From NCBI GenBank assembly GCA_001465935.1, contig LNKV01000003.1, forward strand, positions 1,494,363 through 1,558,362: a DNA stretch of 64,000 bases. The letters run 5' to 3'. Within the stretch, counting starts at the first letter, position 1. Every line of letters begins with the position of its first letter. Below are positions 10,876-23,060 of the stretch, piece by piece. Position numbers and translations under genes: made by a program. The notes beneath the pieces are model-generated. The model saw only the letters and a list, made by a program, of their open reading frames with translations, was not told the DNA's origin and ran no database searches. Source of the stretch: Clarireedia homoeocarpa (taxonomy: Eukaryota > Ascomycota > Leotiomycetes > Helotiales > Rutstroemiaceae).

Positions 10876-11919
10876 TATTATACTAAAGTATAATGGTATA
10901 ACGTTAATCACGTGAATATGCCTTTTCCCGGTTATGCACAAGTGGATTGATTCTGCAACCCAATTTCAACCTCAGTTCCAATTTCACACCCTATTCGCAC
11001 ATGGCTCAAGGAACATCAACAGAACTAACATGACATCGATTTTCTTTCAGAATATCATTGACGCGCACAGAATCGACAGAATGATTTTTTCTGCCGTTCT
11101 TTGGTTTCGAGAAAAAGTTTGAAGGTTGGTTACAAGGGCACCCTGGTGCGCCATGATTGCTGTGTTATGGGATAATAGTGGGGCCACCCACCATTATGTC
11201 GAAGAGAAAAATACAAAGTACAACTAATCGATTCTGAGGCTTGACTAGGGAGGCGAATTAGGCTCGAATAGGGAGGCGAATTGGGCTCCTTACCTGTGCG
11301 GAGCCTCCTGCCTCGGTCGAATGGGAGTACGTAATTCAATGGGCAGTATTTGAGGAAACTCGATACTTAATTTGTCGAAGAATGAAGCTATGCACTGCTC
11401 GAGAGATTATCAGATATTTCCTTTACAATTTCAGTTTTGTGGAATGAGGCTTTGCTGTTCTAGCAATGCTATTTCCATTCTGCATCAAGTTCGAAGTTCT
11501 TAATAAAGGTATCTGAATGTCGTAGATGCCACTTTAATGTTGAAGGAAGATCCTGTCCAGTTGTCTTATTATTGCTACCTGACTGTTGCACTTGCTTGAC
11601 TATGGAAAGACTAAAACGATTAGTATTTCGCGCTTTTATTTATCTTGTATTGTACAAGATTTATATGCCTTTTCCTCATACCGCCCCCCGGGGCCCCTGT
11701 TCACTAATGTGAAGTACTTGGGGCTCAAATGACTCTTTCAATCCAATCCTAGCATTTTTGCTGCACATTTACGATCAGACTAGGACTAAACTCAGGCGCA
11801 ACATATTGAAAAATGCTCATAACTCCTCTTACTTTCCTATTCAGACATGAATAAAATGAGATTAAATCATCAACGCGCTAGACTTAACCTCAAAGGCGAC
11901 AAGTTGAACGTTGAACGCT

Positions 11920-13942
11920 CTATTTATCGCAAAAATCAATACCGTATTGAACAGTGACTTGGTCCATGTAGTACTCCTTCAAGCTCTCGATAACCTGAAG
12001 ACAGCACTGGGACTGCTCGATTCTTGCTAGCTCATAGCGATCTCGGCGAAATCGTTGCCTAGAGCACGGAAGCCCTTCGACTGATACCAAAATATGTCTA
12101 CACCATTTCCCAAACAGCGCATTCCAGTACTCCGGGCTGAGAATATCTGGTGACTCAATCTCCAGATACCTCGTCTGGTGTCCAAGCCACTCCTCACGGC
12201 CGTAGTGGTTGTACCAGATATTGAGACGCTGGCCACGCACCCGAACATACGGATGTTGACGAGCAAGTTGGAACAGCTTTCCCGCAGCGGCTGGTCGCTT
12301 GAAGATTACTTTAGCGCCTTGCGTGGGATGATTTATGTCTGCCGCAGACATGTTAACTGCTGCAATGGCGCCGGTCTCGATGGTGCGGATGAACTCTACA
12401 TACTCCACTCCAGCGGGGATACGTGTGATCCAAAGGCAACAGTTGAGATGCTGGGGGAGTTTCAATTGGTTGTTGTCTACATCTCCAAGGTAGTTACTGC
12501 TTTTGTTGGGCTTGTCTTCGATTGCGCCGATGTGACGGAGCAGCATCTTTGTGGGACGGAACGGTCTGCGACGGGAAGTAGAGTGATTAGTACTTGTAGG
12601 CATTGAAGGGTTCGGATTAGGAAGGGGTGCCATTGGTCCAAGAGCAGCCATCATGGCGTGTGGAAGACCAGTGGCTGCAGAACGTGGAACGGACTGACGA
12701 AGATTGATCACGGGGAAGGAAGCAACGGGGCGTAAGAAAGATGAGATCGTAGAGCCAGCGAATTGCTTAGAGTCTGCGCAAAATTGGTGTTCAGAACACT
12801 GGCGAAGGCTGGAGCTGCTTGTTGTAGACGAAAGTTGTGTAGCGCCAGTATCCATTGAGTCTCCCGATCTACCGTCGGAGAGGAAATTCAATGTTGAGCG
12901 ATTTTGAGACGAAATTGTAGTGTTTCCAGTACTGGTAGAGCCACGATTTACATGACCATGATAAAAGTCGCATATTTTATTCACTTCATAGATGGAATTA
13001 AATTCTTTTTGTCGTCTCTCTTCCTCAAAAGAATCCATTGTAGAACCACCATGAAAGTCCTGTCCCTCCCGTATTTGATTGGAAGTGAGAAAGTCAGATT
13101 TAGCTTGATGATTTGTAAATGATCTGAATCTAAAGTACGAACTCCTCCAGTGATTATCGAGCTCAGCTACAGATTGGAACCGTCCGGGCTCCGTAAAATT
13201 TGCCTGATTGTCTTGATTAGTCGTTAAATTTAGTTGGTTTTGAGTGAGCGCAGCAAGTTCAGCATCACTCATCTCACTATCTTCATGCGGGTCTTGGAAA
13301 TGGGCGGAGCTACTCTCGAGAGTTTGTGCGAGTTGAGGCTCGGTGCGGGAGAGGAAGTTCCTGAACATCTTCTTGTCTTTGGACTCTTCGCGTGTATTCT
13401 TGGAGCTCTTAAGTAGCTTTGACGTCATCTTAGTATGCTTCACATTGAGTTTATTTTGGAAATGCAGTGAAGGAATAGGGGATTCAATCTGTCGCTGTTG
13501 TGTAGAGAGAGAGCCAGAGCGGTGGCCAAACACATCAGCCCAGCGAGTAAGCGTTTTTGCACCTTGAGATGAAGATACCTCAACTGCATCATATCTTGAT
13601 GTTGAATTTTGCTTTTGTTCAGTATTAACCGGAAATGTAACCAGATTGCGTTTGCCCAACGATGATGATGTTGCACTGAGTCCGTGAAAGGCTGACTCAG
13701 TATTCTGACGAGCTTCTGCTCTTCTAGCAGAACCGCCATCTTGTAGTTCTAAATTCAATTGATCAATTAGTTATACTGATTACTCTAATGTTTGAAAGCA
13801 AATTGATGGACATACCTTGATTACCACGATTAATGGCTGTCATCTCGTTTGGCTCAAACTCAACGCCACTCTGTTTGCTAAAGGTGGGTGCCATATATTC
13901 GGATTGACTGTTCTTGAACAATCCTAAAAAGCCACGGTCCAT
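11920..13942 (-). CDS. RRM-type RNA-binding-like protein, second of two related genes
   Basis: Exons 13942-13816 and 13748-11920 give 651 residues. The intron has GTATGT and TTTAG. About 1-470 is hydrophilic, Ser/Asn/Gln-rich and low in complexity. About 477-556 resembles an RRM ('CLWITRIPAGVEYVEFIRTI', 'GAKVIFKRPAAAGKLFQLA', 'VRVRGQRLNIWYN'). A conserved C-terminal block follows ('RYLEIESPDILSPEYWNALF'). The architecture and the C-terminal block parallel the gene at 6646-8094 on the same strand. The start is uncertain: the frame stays open upstream of the chosen ATG for about 16 codons to an AATACAG acceptor-like site at about 13991, so an extra 5' exon is possible. Function unknown; a nucleic-acid-binding role is inferred. 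Confidence 0.75.
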
Positions 13943-15130
13943 GGCGAACCGAAAGACAATCCAGGTGAACTCGAAAGCGTCCTTGAAATTCTGTATTTGA
14001 AAGATTAAGTGCTATAATACAACGTTGTGGTGAAAAAGATCCAATCGAAAATTGACCAGTGGAGCGAGGAACAAGGTGTGGTGAACGTGACTGTAACTAG
14101 AGAAGAGTGAGTTGTTTGTGAGTACATCAGTCTTTCTGAGGAGAGAAAGCAGCGACAGCGAAGTACGGGAGTAGCAGAGGCGGAAAAGCCTGGCTATGGT
14201 TTTATCCGTTTCACTGTATTGGACCTACACCCAATGATTGGTGCTGAAATGATGAGAGATTAAAATTAGAGGCTTGAGATGGTGGCAGGTACAGTAGTGA
14301 ATGGTGAGCAGGGTTAAGAAGTCACTGTCAAGGGACGATATGCGTTGGGATCGCTTTTCAGTAAGAGTTTCAAGGCATTTTATACATCGCGTGTGGTTGC
14401 CATGCAGAACTTGTAGATCTGGTTAGGAGTGTTGGTTTTCATCCATTTTACCCACGATAACCACTCTCCCATGGCAGCTAATTTCCGATGATTGATTGCG
14501 GCGTACGTTGCAGAAGGTCAATGAAGCGCTGTAGACGAAAAAATTGAAATTGGTTGTGCTTCCAAGTCAGGGAGTTAGAAGATAACTATTCACTCGGTCA
14601 CATCAATGTCCAGCTCGCGTCTGTGGCATTCAAGGTCACTATACGTGATTATTGATCGAGTGTCCTCTAATCGCCGTGGGATTGTATTTTGTAGAAGATA
14701 TAATTTTGCATATCGAATATGTAGCTCATGATTCATGATGTGAAGCCAAATAGGGAAGAACTTGAAGCCGACTCCTACCAATTTCTTCTTCCATGCGATA
14801 TGAGGTCTGAGTGTCTTGAAGTGAATATTCGGAGGATATTGATGACCTAATGTGATGATATCAAAAGTAGACTGGTTAGTAAGTCGACGTACTAGAAACT
14901 CTCAAGATGAAGCCCAATTCGTGAGCTATATACCCACGAGGTAGTCGTCAAACTAAGGGATTGCGATTTCAAGAAGATTGCGCAGTGGGGACTTTGGTAT
15001 GGACCAGCTTACTTTGAACAACCTGTCACTACACTACATTATAAGTATAGTATAAATGTAAGAGAGGCAAATAAGAGCCATATCACTAAACCAAGCACTG
15101 TTTCGCCCCACGAATTCTTGTACTACTAAC
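13943..15130. other. Intergenic; promoter of RRM gene 2 and 3' flank of HRQ1
   Basis: No coding sequence could be supported, apart from the possible extra 5' exon of the RRM gene at about 13943-13990. The rest is AT-rich. Confidence 0.55.
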
Positions 15131-18100
15131 TCAATCAATCGGCTCATCCTTAACCTGAACCAGCTTTACTCTTCCATCCCCAAAGTCCCTGAACCTTCCT
15201 TTTCCTAGCACGGTCTCCGCCAACACCACTGTCTCAATTCCAGTATCCCTTGGATCTTCTGGACCCATCGGCAATGCATCGACATCAATCTCCATACCTA
15301 GCAACGACTTTAAGATAACCTCACTCCCCGCCTTGCTCATAACCTCATTTGCATGCTTACAGATCTCACTGGCCACACACTCCACACACCCTTCGTAGCA
15401 ATGACAGGCTTCTACTCTCCTCAGAGCTTGTTTGAGCAAGAGATCAATAAATTCGAAAGCCTTAGTACTGATACCCGAACCAGAGGCCCCACCTTTTGCA
15501 TCGTAGAATATGAGACGAGCTGGTCTCTTCCGGGTCGTCTCTTTCTGTGCAAATTCCTTGATAGCAATCTTGCACTCGGTACGAACGTCACCTGGCATAC
15601 TTATAACGAAATTAGGCATAAGTGAAAGGATAGCATGTTCAGCGGCATGGATCGCGCCGGCAATATTAAGACGTCTTTCGACCAGGATTTCTAGCGCAGC
15701 TTTAGGAACATCTAGCCACATCCCTTTGCTATACAAGATAATCGGAGGATTATCAACTTGCACCGCATCGAGTATGCGGCGCTTTTTATCAAGTTTGAAG
15801 AAACCGAACACGGTTTGTTGGATTTTGATTTGACCATAGAAGGCTCGAGATAAAGAGTCTGGAATGCGGCGGATGGCTTCCGTTTCGATGGGATCAATGT
15901 CGGTATAGTCGCGCTGTTGGGTTGTCCAGTCCACTCGAACGAGTTCTACCTTTGCTATCTTGCGCTCGGGGTTAAATTCCTTTACTAGATAGGTGTTTCC
16001 TTGATGCAAGAAGATGCCTCCGTCATATAATGTGAAGAAGGCCCGAGAAGCTTCCAATTCTTCTAGTAAAACGTTCTTGCCGTGACTGATGTCAATGATT
16101 GCGAAGTGATCCTCTTCGGTGTCGCGGATGGTAACCATCTTTGACGGATAAGGTCGGTATCGCTCACTGCAGTGATAAAACCCCAGCTCATCCTTAACCA
16201 AACGTTCTTCGGCAATCTCAGCCAGATTCTTAGGAAAATAAGCTGCATCTTCATCTGGACGAATCGGCATTTCGTGCGCGGCACACTGGATATGACCCTC
16301 TAGAACTAGCATATTTTGTAGGTCCACTTGGAGCTCACAATTTGGTTTGGTGAAGATCTCGTCCGGATTGTTCATATAGTACTGATCGCTCGGGAAGCAG
16401 TCTCCGATTAAGACGGACAGTGAGTCTTTATTCCTACGTCCAGCTCGGCCACTTTGCTGTCGGAGGTTGGCGATAGTGTAGGGAAACCCTACAGTAATCA
16501 CAGCATCTAAAGACCCAATATCCACACCAAGTTCCAGTGCAGTTGTTGCGATGATACCCATCAACTTCCCCTCAAACATTTCACTCTCAATTCGTCTTCG
16601 ATCTTGTGGCGTGTATCCGCCACGGTAACCCATGACTCGAGCCATACATTCCGGGCGTTCCAAAGCGGCCAGTTCCTGCTTCACTGCCGCCACCAAAGCC
16701 TCACATTGCCTGCGGACACGGCAGAAGGCTATCACTCTTACACCTCGTAGAATCAATTGGCAGAATAGCCGGGCAGCTTCTTGTCGAGTATCACCACGAC
16801 CACTTGCAGGATCGGTGGGGTCTTTGTAAGGTGTGTTCCAGCATAAAAATTCCTTCCGTCCAGACGGAGAGCCATCAAAGTCGGTCATGCGTACATTTTC
16901 GGTACCGAATATTGTTTTGAAATGTTCAAGTGGATTGGCTACAGTAGCAGAGCACGAGATAAACTTAACATGGCGATTTCCAAGGGCCGCACATATCCTT
17001 CGTAGTCGCCGCATGATGAGGGCTACATGTGAGCCAAACAAACCATTGTAAACATGAATCTCGTCAACCACAACATACTTCAGATTCTTCAAGAATGACC
17101 GCCATTTATCTTCATGCGGAAGGATAGTAATATGCAGCATATCCGGGTTGGTAAATATGATCCTGCCTTCTTCGCGAATCACATTTCTGTCTTTCATATC
17201 CGTATCTCCGTCGAAGGTTTCCACTATTGCTTCTTCCAAGCCAGTCATGAACCGCATCATCTCTTTCAAACTTCTCCTCTGGTCTTGCGCTAAAGCTTTG
17301 GTCGGGAAGATGTACATGGCTCTAGTGTTATGGTCCTTCTCCAATTCATGCAGCACGGGAATCTGGTAAATCAAAGACTTTCCAGAACTAGTAGAGGTCG
17401 CCACTATTACGTTGTGACCATCATGGAGATTGTTCATAGCTTCTGCCTGATGCGCATAGAATTGTGTAATATTCTTCGTGTTGTACAAGGCATTAACCAG
17501 ATTTTGACTCAGTCTAAAATTCAATTCTCCATATATTGCCTCTTGTGGATCGAAGACTCGATGACCGTCTGGGACAATTTGCCCTGTATACCACTCACTT
17601 TGTTTGATCTCAGCTATTATTTCTGGGATTGATCGTCGCTTGTTCGGTATGGTCCTGGGTAAAACGCTGAGGTCGGGCTTTGGAGTTGTGATCCTCGATA
17701 TGGAGGGTATTGGAACAAATGCTGCAGCCGCCTTGACAATTGCCTCCTCCGCGTCTACTCCTTCTGCATCGCACCGGTTGAGGAAAGCATTGATCGCACT
17801 GGTAAATTTTGTGTTTCTCTTCTCAATGAGATTCATCATTTGTTTCTGGCTGAAAACTGGCATTTTTAGCTCCTCATCTTTTAACTTCCTTGTGGCTTTC
17901 GTAGCCTCTCCAGTCTTCTTGTTTTGAACCTGTCTTTTCAAATCCCCATCGACGAACTCGAATAACAAAACTTCGTTTCCGTCTCCAGCTGCTCCCTTGC
18001 CATATCCTAATTCTTCGCTGCCAGTGATTCCTCCAGTAGAAGCGTCTGGTGCCGGTCCCGCTACATGCCAACTGCTAGCCCTTCCGTCTTTGAATGTCTC

Positions 18101-18613
18101 GTCTCTTTCTGCACCTCGCACGTCCAATTGTAACATAGCCTCATCCACATAGATAAAATTCATACCATTGGGTCTTAAGGACACAATTTGCGCAACATCT
18201 TCTATCTTCAATTCACGTTTGATATGTCCTTCCACGGCACTCTTCATATTCTCGAAAGTCGTGGCTAGATGTTTACGTGTGCAGCAGAATGTAAACACAA
18301 GGTTCAACGCTCGGTGGGTCTTTTCCAGTTTTTGAAAAAAAGTTGACCAGGGAATGGTCGTGGTAACTGGATTTGAGAATGTTGATTCGTTTCGAGCGAG
18401 CGTAGGGGCCGTCTTCGTTTTGGTAGTTGACCTCGGTTTCTTCCCTCCATCATGAGTTTTGGTGGGAATCGTTTCAGAGATGCTTGTTCCTGTCTCTTGC
18501 TCGGTGGTTGGCAGTGGGCTTAATCGTGTGGCGGAATCCGCATCTTCGAGGTCTTTTCTCTTACGCTTCCGGATTATCTTGTTCGAGACAGTCGCCGCTT
18601 GTAGTTTAGCCAT
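15131..18613 (-). CDS. HRQ1: RecQ4-type DNA helicase Hrq1
   Basis: A single exon of 1160 residues. The N-terminus (about 1-90) is basic and disordered. The superfamily-2 helicase core shows motif I 'ATSTSSGKSLIYQ' (about 405-415), Ia 'FPTKALAQDQ', a DEIH box in 'VVVDEIHVYNG' (about 516), 'SATVANP', and motif VI 'QQSGRAGRRNKDS'. The C-terminal domain ends with a cysteine cluster 'CHCYEGCVECVASEICKH' (about 1066-1084), typical of the Hrq1/DUF1998 helicases. Hrq1 is the fungal RecQ4 relative, a nuclear 3'-5' helicase in crosslink repair and telomere maintenance. Length and motif order fit the family and nothing looks broken. The absence of introns is unusual among its neighbours here. Confidence 0.93.
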   Translation of the reverse strand: MAKLQAATVSNKIIRKRKRKDLEDADSATRLSPLPTTEQETGTSISETIPTKTHDGGKKPRSTTKTKTAPTLARNESTFSNPVTTTIPWSTFFQKLEKTHRALNLVFTFCCTRKHLATTFENMKSAVEGHIKRELKIEDVAQIVSLRPNGMNFIYVDEAMLQLDVRGAERDETFKDGRASSWHVAGPAPDASTGGITGSEELGYGKGAAGDGNEVLLFEFVDGDLKRQVQNKKTGEATKATRKLKDEELKMPVFSQKQMMNLIEKRNTKFTSAINAFLNRCDAEGVDAEEAIVKAAAAFVPIPSISRITTPKPDLSVLPRTIPNKRRSIPEIIAEIKQSEWYTGQIVPDGHRVFDPQEAIYGELNFRLSQNLVNALYNTKNITQFYAHQAEAMNNLHDGHNVIVATSTSSGKSLIYQIPVLHELEKDHNTRAMYIFPTKALAQDQRRSLKEMMRFMTGLEEAIVETFDGDTDMKDRNVIREEGRIIFTNPDMLHITILPHEDKWRSFLKNLKYVVVDEIHVYNGLFGSHVALIMRRLRRICAALGNRHVKFISCSATVANPLEHFKTIFGTENVRMTDFDGSPSGRKEFLCWNTPYKDPTDPASGRGDTRQEAARLFCQLILRGVRVIAFCRVRRQCEALVAAVKQELAALERPECMARVMGYRGGYTPQDRRRIESEMFEGKLMGIIATTALELGVDIGSLDAVITVGFPYTIANLRQQSGRAGRRNKDSLSVLIGDCFPSDQYYMNNPDEIFTKPNCELQVDLQNMLVLEGHIQCAAHEMPIRPDEDAAYFPKNLAEIAEERLVKDELGFYHCSERYRPYPSKMVTIRDTEEDHFAIIDISHGKNVLLEELEASRAFFTLYDGGIFLHQGNTYLVKEFNPERKIAKVELVRVDWTTQQRDYTDIDPIETEAIRRIPDSLSRAFYGQIKIQQTVFGFFKLDKKRRILDAVQVDNPPIILYSKGMWLDVPKAALEILVERRLNIAGAIHAAEHAILSLMPNFVISMPGDVRTECKIAIKEFAQKETTRKRPARLIFYDAKGGASGSGISTKAFEFIDLLLKQALRRVEACHCYEGCVECVASEICKHANEVMSKAGSEVILKSLLGMEIDVDALPMGPEDPRDTGIETVVLAETVLGKGRFRDFGDGRVKLVQVKDEPID

Positions 18614-19158
18614 TGCTCAGGCTACGATGTCGTGGTCTCTGCATGGCTTCAAATGTCCTATGGGTTAACGAAATGGTTTTGGTGACGCCATTGACATTCC
18701 GCGATCGACCGCGCTTCATCTCGCGTAATCACGTGTATATAAAAATGTGGAAGTGTTATACGATACACGATGTGTGGCGTGATGTGCAATGTACCCTGAG
18801 AGATACGAAGGAAAATTCACTTGGGATTACTTCGGACATTCTAAGTCACAAAATAATATAGTTTATAATCCTTCATCTGAAAATATCCATAAATGGACAC
18901 TAAAGTAACATTTACGAATGTGATTAATATGCCGTATGCACATTAAAAATCTCCCATACAGAGAAAGTCCTTTCCCCAAACCACCTCCCATCGCTATGCT
19001 TGGTATGCCAAACTCCAGGAAAGAATATTGTATTAATCCTCCTACCATAATGAGCGACAGTTCATGTCGGTGTATTCTAGACCAAATAAAGAAAGATTGT
19101 GCCCCTGTTCAAATTATTGCGAAGAACTTCGAAATATTTCTGTCATTATGTCGTGAAT
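18614..19158. other. Intergenic, HRQ1 promoter
   Basis: Upstream region of HRQ1 and 3' flank of the YRB2-like gene, both on the minus strand. AT-rich, no supported gene. Confidence 0.6.
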
Positions 19159-20961
19159 TTATAGTTCATGCTGAATAAACTCGATTTCGTTCGTGAATAG
19201 TTTGTAGTTTGCTTCACTCATCTAGCAGAAGAGTTAGTGTCCATCAAGATAGTACAGTATGTATGGAAGCTCACCTTGAGTAACATATTGATAGGCTTAG
19301 GATCCGAATCGCCTTCGAACGCAGTGAACAGAATCTGGGCTGAATTTGTGGATGGCTTCGGCTTGAATTCCATGGCTTTAAATACGACAGTGTTTAAGAT
19401 TACTCGGTGAGTATTCTCTTGTCGCATGATCAAGCGTACGCTCCGGCCCTCAAGCATTGACGAGTCAAAACTTCCAGCGACCGAATGTCCACTTTCATCG
19501 AACTCAACGCATGCTTTTGGTGCATTGATTTTGAGTGTACCAACACCTCTTTCTTTCCATCCCACCTCCTTTGACCCTAAAGCAAACAGTTTGGCGCGAA
19601 CCTGTAGTAGTGTTATTTCGTCCGCCTCTCCATCGTCGATTTGAACTATTTTTGAATGTCAACAACATGCCCGAAATGACCCGGCCAAAGAAGATTGGTT
19701 GAATCACCTACCTTTTGCTGTTTTCGACTTCTTCTTATCCTCCGCAATGGTTTTTGCAGCTTCTTCGTCATCCGCATTTGTCCCGCCTTCACTATCATCC
19801 TCGTCGTCCTCGCTATCTTCCTCGCTATCGGGTGCACCAAATGGTTTGACTGGTTTTGTGCCAGCTATGACATTATCATTCCCTGGGGCCGCAAAACTGG
19901 AAAGCTTTGGGCCCGAACCACCAGAAAAGCCATTACCCAAAGCGCTACCAAACACGCTTCCAGAGCCTAGGGCACCAAATCCTGATGTGGAGCCACCAAA
20001 CGCGCTTCCGAAACTCGACGTGGGTTTCCCACCCAGTGTATTGATGGCAGGGCTTGCCGTTGCAGTGGCTGGTGATTTTGAACTAGCTAGAGCTGCAAAT
20101 CCAGAGACAGTTGACTCTGCGGTTTTGGCAAAGACGCTTGGTTTCGTGGCACCCAGAGTACCAAACGGTGAGGTGCTCGTAGATGCCAGTGCTCCAAATC
20201 CGGAGCTTGCAAATTTGTCATTGGTACTGATTCCAGACGGTACTTTGGATGCAGGCTCGGAGGACGAGTTAGGTGGTTCAGATGTGGACGGTGTAGTTAT
20301 TGAGGTATCGGCAGTGCTAGTATCCTGCATGAAAATAAATATTAGTGATGCAAGAAGAATTTTAATCCTATATGCCAGCCCGTACCTTTGTTAAAGATGA
20401 GTCTTTCTCTGCCAGTCTGGACGACTCTTCCGATGTGTCTCGAGGCCGTTTCTTTTCCGGTCCTGTCCTCATTGTACGATTTCCATTTGAGCTGCCCCCT
20501 TCCCGTGTGGCGTCAGTATTCCCAGCGCTGTCGTTCTCGGGCTGAGTTGTGTCATCATCTTGGTCCCTGCCCCTCTTCTTCTTGGGTGAAGATATCCGTT
20601 CCTTCATTATTTCATCCTGCGCATCGGTCGGCTCAGCTTCTGGGGTGGTGTCTTTGTCTGTGCCAGACATTTCCTTATCTTCGACCACGACTTGTGTTTC
20701 AGGGTGCTTTTCATCTTCTCCGGAAGGTGGTTGAGATTTCTCCGAAATTGTCGTGTGCTTCAATTCTTCACTAGCAGCCATGGTCGCCGCGTCGTCCGTT
20801 TGTGATCCATCGCGAGGTTCGGGCTCTGTTGTCGATATAGGCGCTGGCGAGTTGTGATTCGCTCCAATGACATCGGATTTTGGATTAACTGACTTTAAAT
20901 GGTCGCGAATCTCGAATGAGGAGGATGCTGGATCAGCTCCTGCATTTGCAGAGGTTGACAT
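19159..20961 (-). CDS. YRB2: Ran-binding nuclear transport protein Yrb2/RanBP3-like
   Basis: Four exons (20961-20386, 20324-19712, 19645-19275, 19221-19159) give 540 residues. The acidic N-terminus has basic clusters that may be nuclear localisation signals ('KKKRGR', 'EKKRPR'). The middle (about 210-340) carries spaced FG motifs such as 'SGFGAL', 'SPFGTL' and 'SAFGGS', then an acidic stretch. The C-terminal Ran-binding domain (about 396-519) includes 'LLQVRAKLFAL' and 'GWKERGVGTLKI', the signature of RanBD1. Yrb2 helps Crm1-dependent nuclear export. The last exon is 63 bases (20 codons plus stop). FG repeats are fewer than in Nup2, so Yrb2/RanBP3 is the better name. Confidence 0.88.
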
Positions 20962-23060
20962 TCTGAGAGTCTTTTCTGTAACCTTTTTCCGAATCGGATT
21001 GAAAGGATTTTTGTAGGTTCTCGGTGTGTTGATGTGCCCCTCTTGTCAGCAAAACTGCAGTAGACAAACATACGCGAGCAACCTGCTTTGACTCCACAGT
21101 AAAAGCCGCTTGTGCTCTTGCGCGTCAGAAGCTTAATCTTACATGATAAGAGCCTTTATTTCCTCAGGCAACAGTCTGATGACTTGGACGATTTGGCCGC
21201 GACATCAAGCTACAAACTGGTGATGCAGTGCGGTAATCTTAAATAATCGAGCACCTTACCTTTTTCCACGATGTCGCGGTAACGAGTGTTCTGTTATCTG
21301 GTTAACCTCTATGAATCTCCCCTTGGTATTGGCATGTTCGTTCTATTCTAGTTTGGTCAAGAGACTGGCGCGTTTATTGGTGCATTCGGGACTGTAGTTA
21401 TGGAAGTCGCACTTCGTGTACTTCCGACGGCAACGAAGATAACCATCCCTAATACTTAGGCTGCTTTGGTGTTGCTGGTTCAATTATAAATATGCACACA
21501 TTTCGATCAAATCTTTGATACTGCCGTCAACGAGGTTCGCTTTTAGATCGATAACCGTTTTCACCACCCATTTCGGCTGCAGCAACATCATCTGACAAGT
21601 TCATGTCAATCCCTAATGATATTTCAATGTCTGTCCTCATAGAGGTTGCCATAATGTATCTTAGGAAGCGGCAATTAATCCCTTGGAAGTAAGAAGAACC
21701 ATTAAATATCATCAGGTTGTCCGTTGGCTCATCTGCTCACATGGTTCTTCAGGACGAACTGATGTGAACGTTTCCTATGGCCATCTGGCGTGCAAGCTGC
21801 TGCTGCATTGAATATCAAAAGGCTGCAGCATTGTATTCTACAGAGCTGCAGCAGTGCATATCAAACGGCCCCAGCGGTGAATGTTAAGCGGTTACAATAA
21901 TGCCAAACGGCTCTAAGAGTGCCTTGCAAATGGCTCGAAGAGTACCTTATCGCAAAGCAAAGGAGTGCACATCAAAAGACGACGCGAGTTTCTGGTACGA
22001 TGTTTATCTCTGGTCATGTCCTAGATTCCAAACAAAACATCCTCGTTTGCACTTCATGAGCTTAGGGACAATTATCTGAATGTCTCTTCATCCAAACATA
22101 TTGGTATTCGTTTGTCAGATCTTACATTCCCGTTTGTTATTCATTTTTTAGATGTCACATTCCCGTTTGCTATAATTTTCTCAATAGTTAATGTAGTCTC
22201 CCTAGTTGCAGTAATGGCAAGCCTGCTTTTTGTCTGCTCTCACCTCTAGATCCAAAGTTGCAAGTTGATACAAACGCAAATAATGTCTATTTAAGTAGAC
22301 CTTTGCCCACATTGATTACTGAATTCTACACAGATCACACAACAATGACTTTCTATTCCCAAACCGGCCTTTCGAAGTTGCTGCTCAATCAATACTATCT
22401 TCTCAATCAACCAACGCACAACTGTACTCTCCAGCACTCATTCGACGTTTCAAAGTTGCTATGCTATCGCTACTATTTTCTTAATAACCTGCGTGCTACT
22501 CAAAAGACCTTATTTCGAATTTTCGACTTAACCATACAGTGCTATGGTTGCGGCATAGATAACCCCCGTGTGGAGGAGGGGTTCCGCACTAACTGCTCCA
22601 CGCCGATGCCCCGGGGTAGAATAGTTGAGGCTTTCACATTACGACTTGGTGGCAGTGAGGGAAACCATTGGGCGGGGCTTCTTTCACTACCCGCATTTCG
22701 ACACACAACTGACCCCATTACCCGCGGGGGACAGTATTGAAGAACTTGTTTTCCGAGATCGATTTTCCCGATACACGAATTTTTCTAGCCATCTTCAGAA
22801 ACACTGGTACTGCGACTGATCGCGGCACCTGGTCAGCTGTTAGAGCTGGAGTCGGAATTGCTTTGTGGGATTTGGTGGTTGGAAGGAAAATTGGAAGGAA
22901 AGACACAGCAGGGAGCGGAGTCGGGAAGACCTTGGGTGGATTTTGTGGGCGAAATAATTTAATGAAAATGGAGTACGTCAGTTTCATACAGAAGGAATCA
23001 TACAGAAGGAATGGAGTTTGAATAATGAAAAGTCTTGTACTGTTCAGATGTAAAAAAAAA
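20962..23060. other. Repeat-worn intergenic region
   Basis: No gene is supported. It holds the promoter of the Yrb2-like gene, a decayed 23-base tandem array (21799-21957), two copies of a motif around ACATTCCCGTTTG (about 22119 and 22156), and a diverged duplication at about 22365-22500. One 160-codon open frame (22258-22740) spans the last duplication and has no recognisable content. Confidence 0.5.
21799..21957. repeat. Decayed 23-bp tandem repeat
   Basis: Successive units beginning GCTGCTGCATTG, GCTGCAGCATTG, GCTGCAGCAGTG, GCCCCAGCGGTG and GCTCTAAGAGTG start at 21799, 21822, 21845, 21868 and 21910. A shortened unit sits at 21891-21909 and worse copies follow. The 23-base period is exact for the first four. 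Confidence 0.75.

Larger units (their letters stand above)
10048..11919. other. Gene-poor spacer, right of the MITE
   Basis: Contains a poly-A run next to a palindrome (10449-10470), a weak SANT-like remnant (10741-10875), and a short tandem duplication of AGGGAGGCGAATT at about 11248-11285. No intact gene was recognised. The stretch is probably decayed repeat DNA plus the 3' flank of the second RRM gene. Confidence 0.5.

Noticed and set aside
21799..21957. Evenly spaced repeats that might suggest a CRISPR array
   Set aside because: The units are contiguous with no spacers, the DNA is eukaryotic, and no cas gene exists.
22258..22740. 160-codon open frame on the plus strand
   Set aside because: It spans an internal DNA duplication, has atypical composition and no similarity I recognise.
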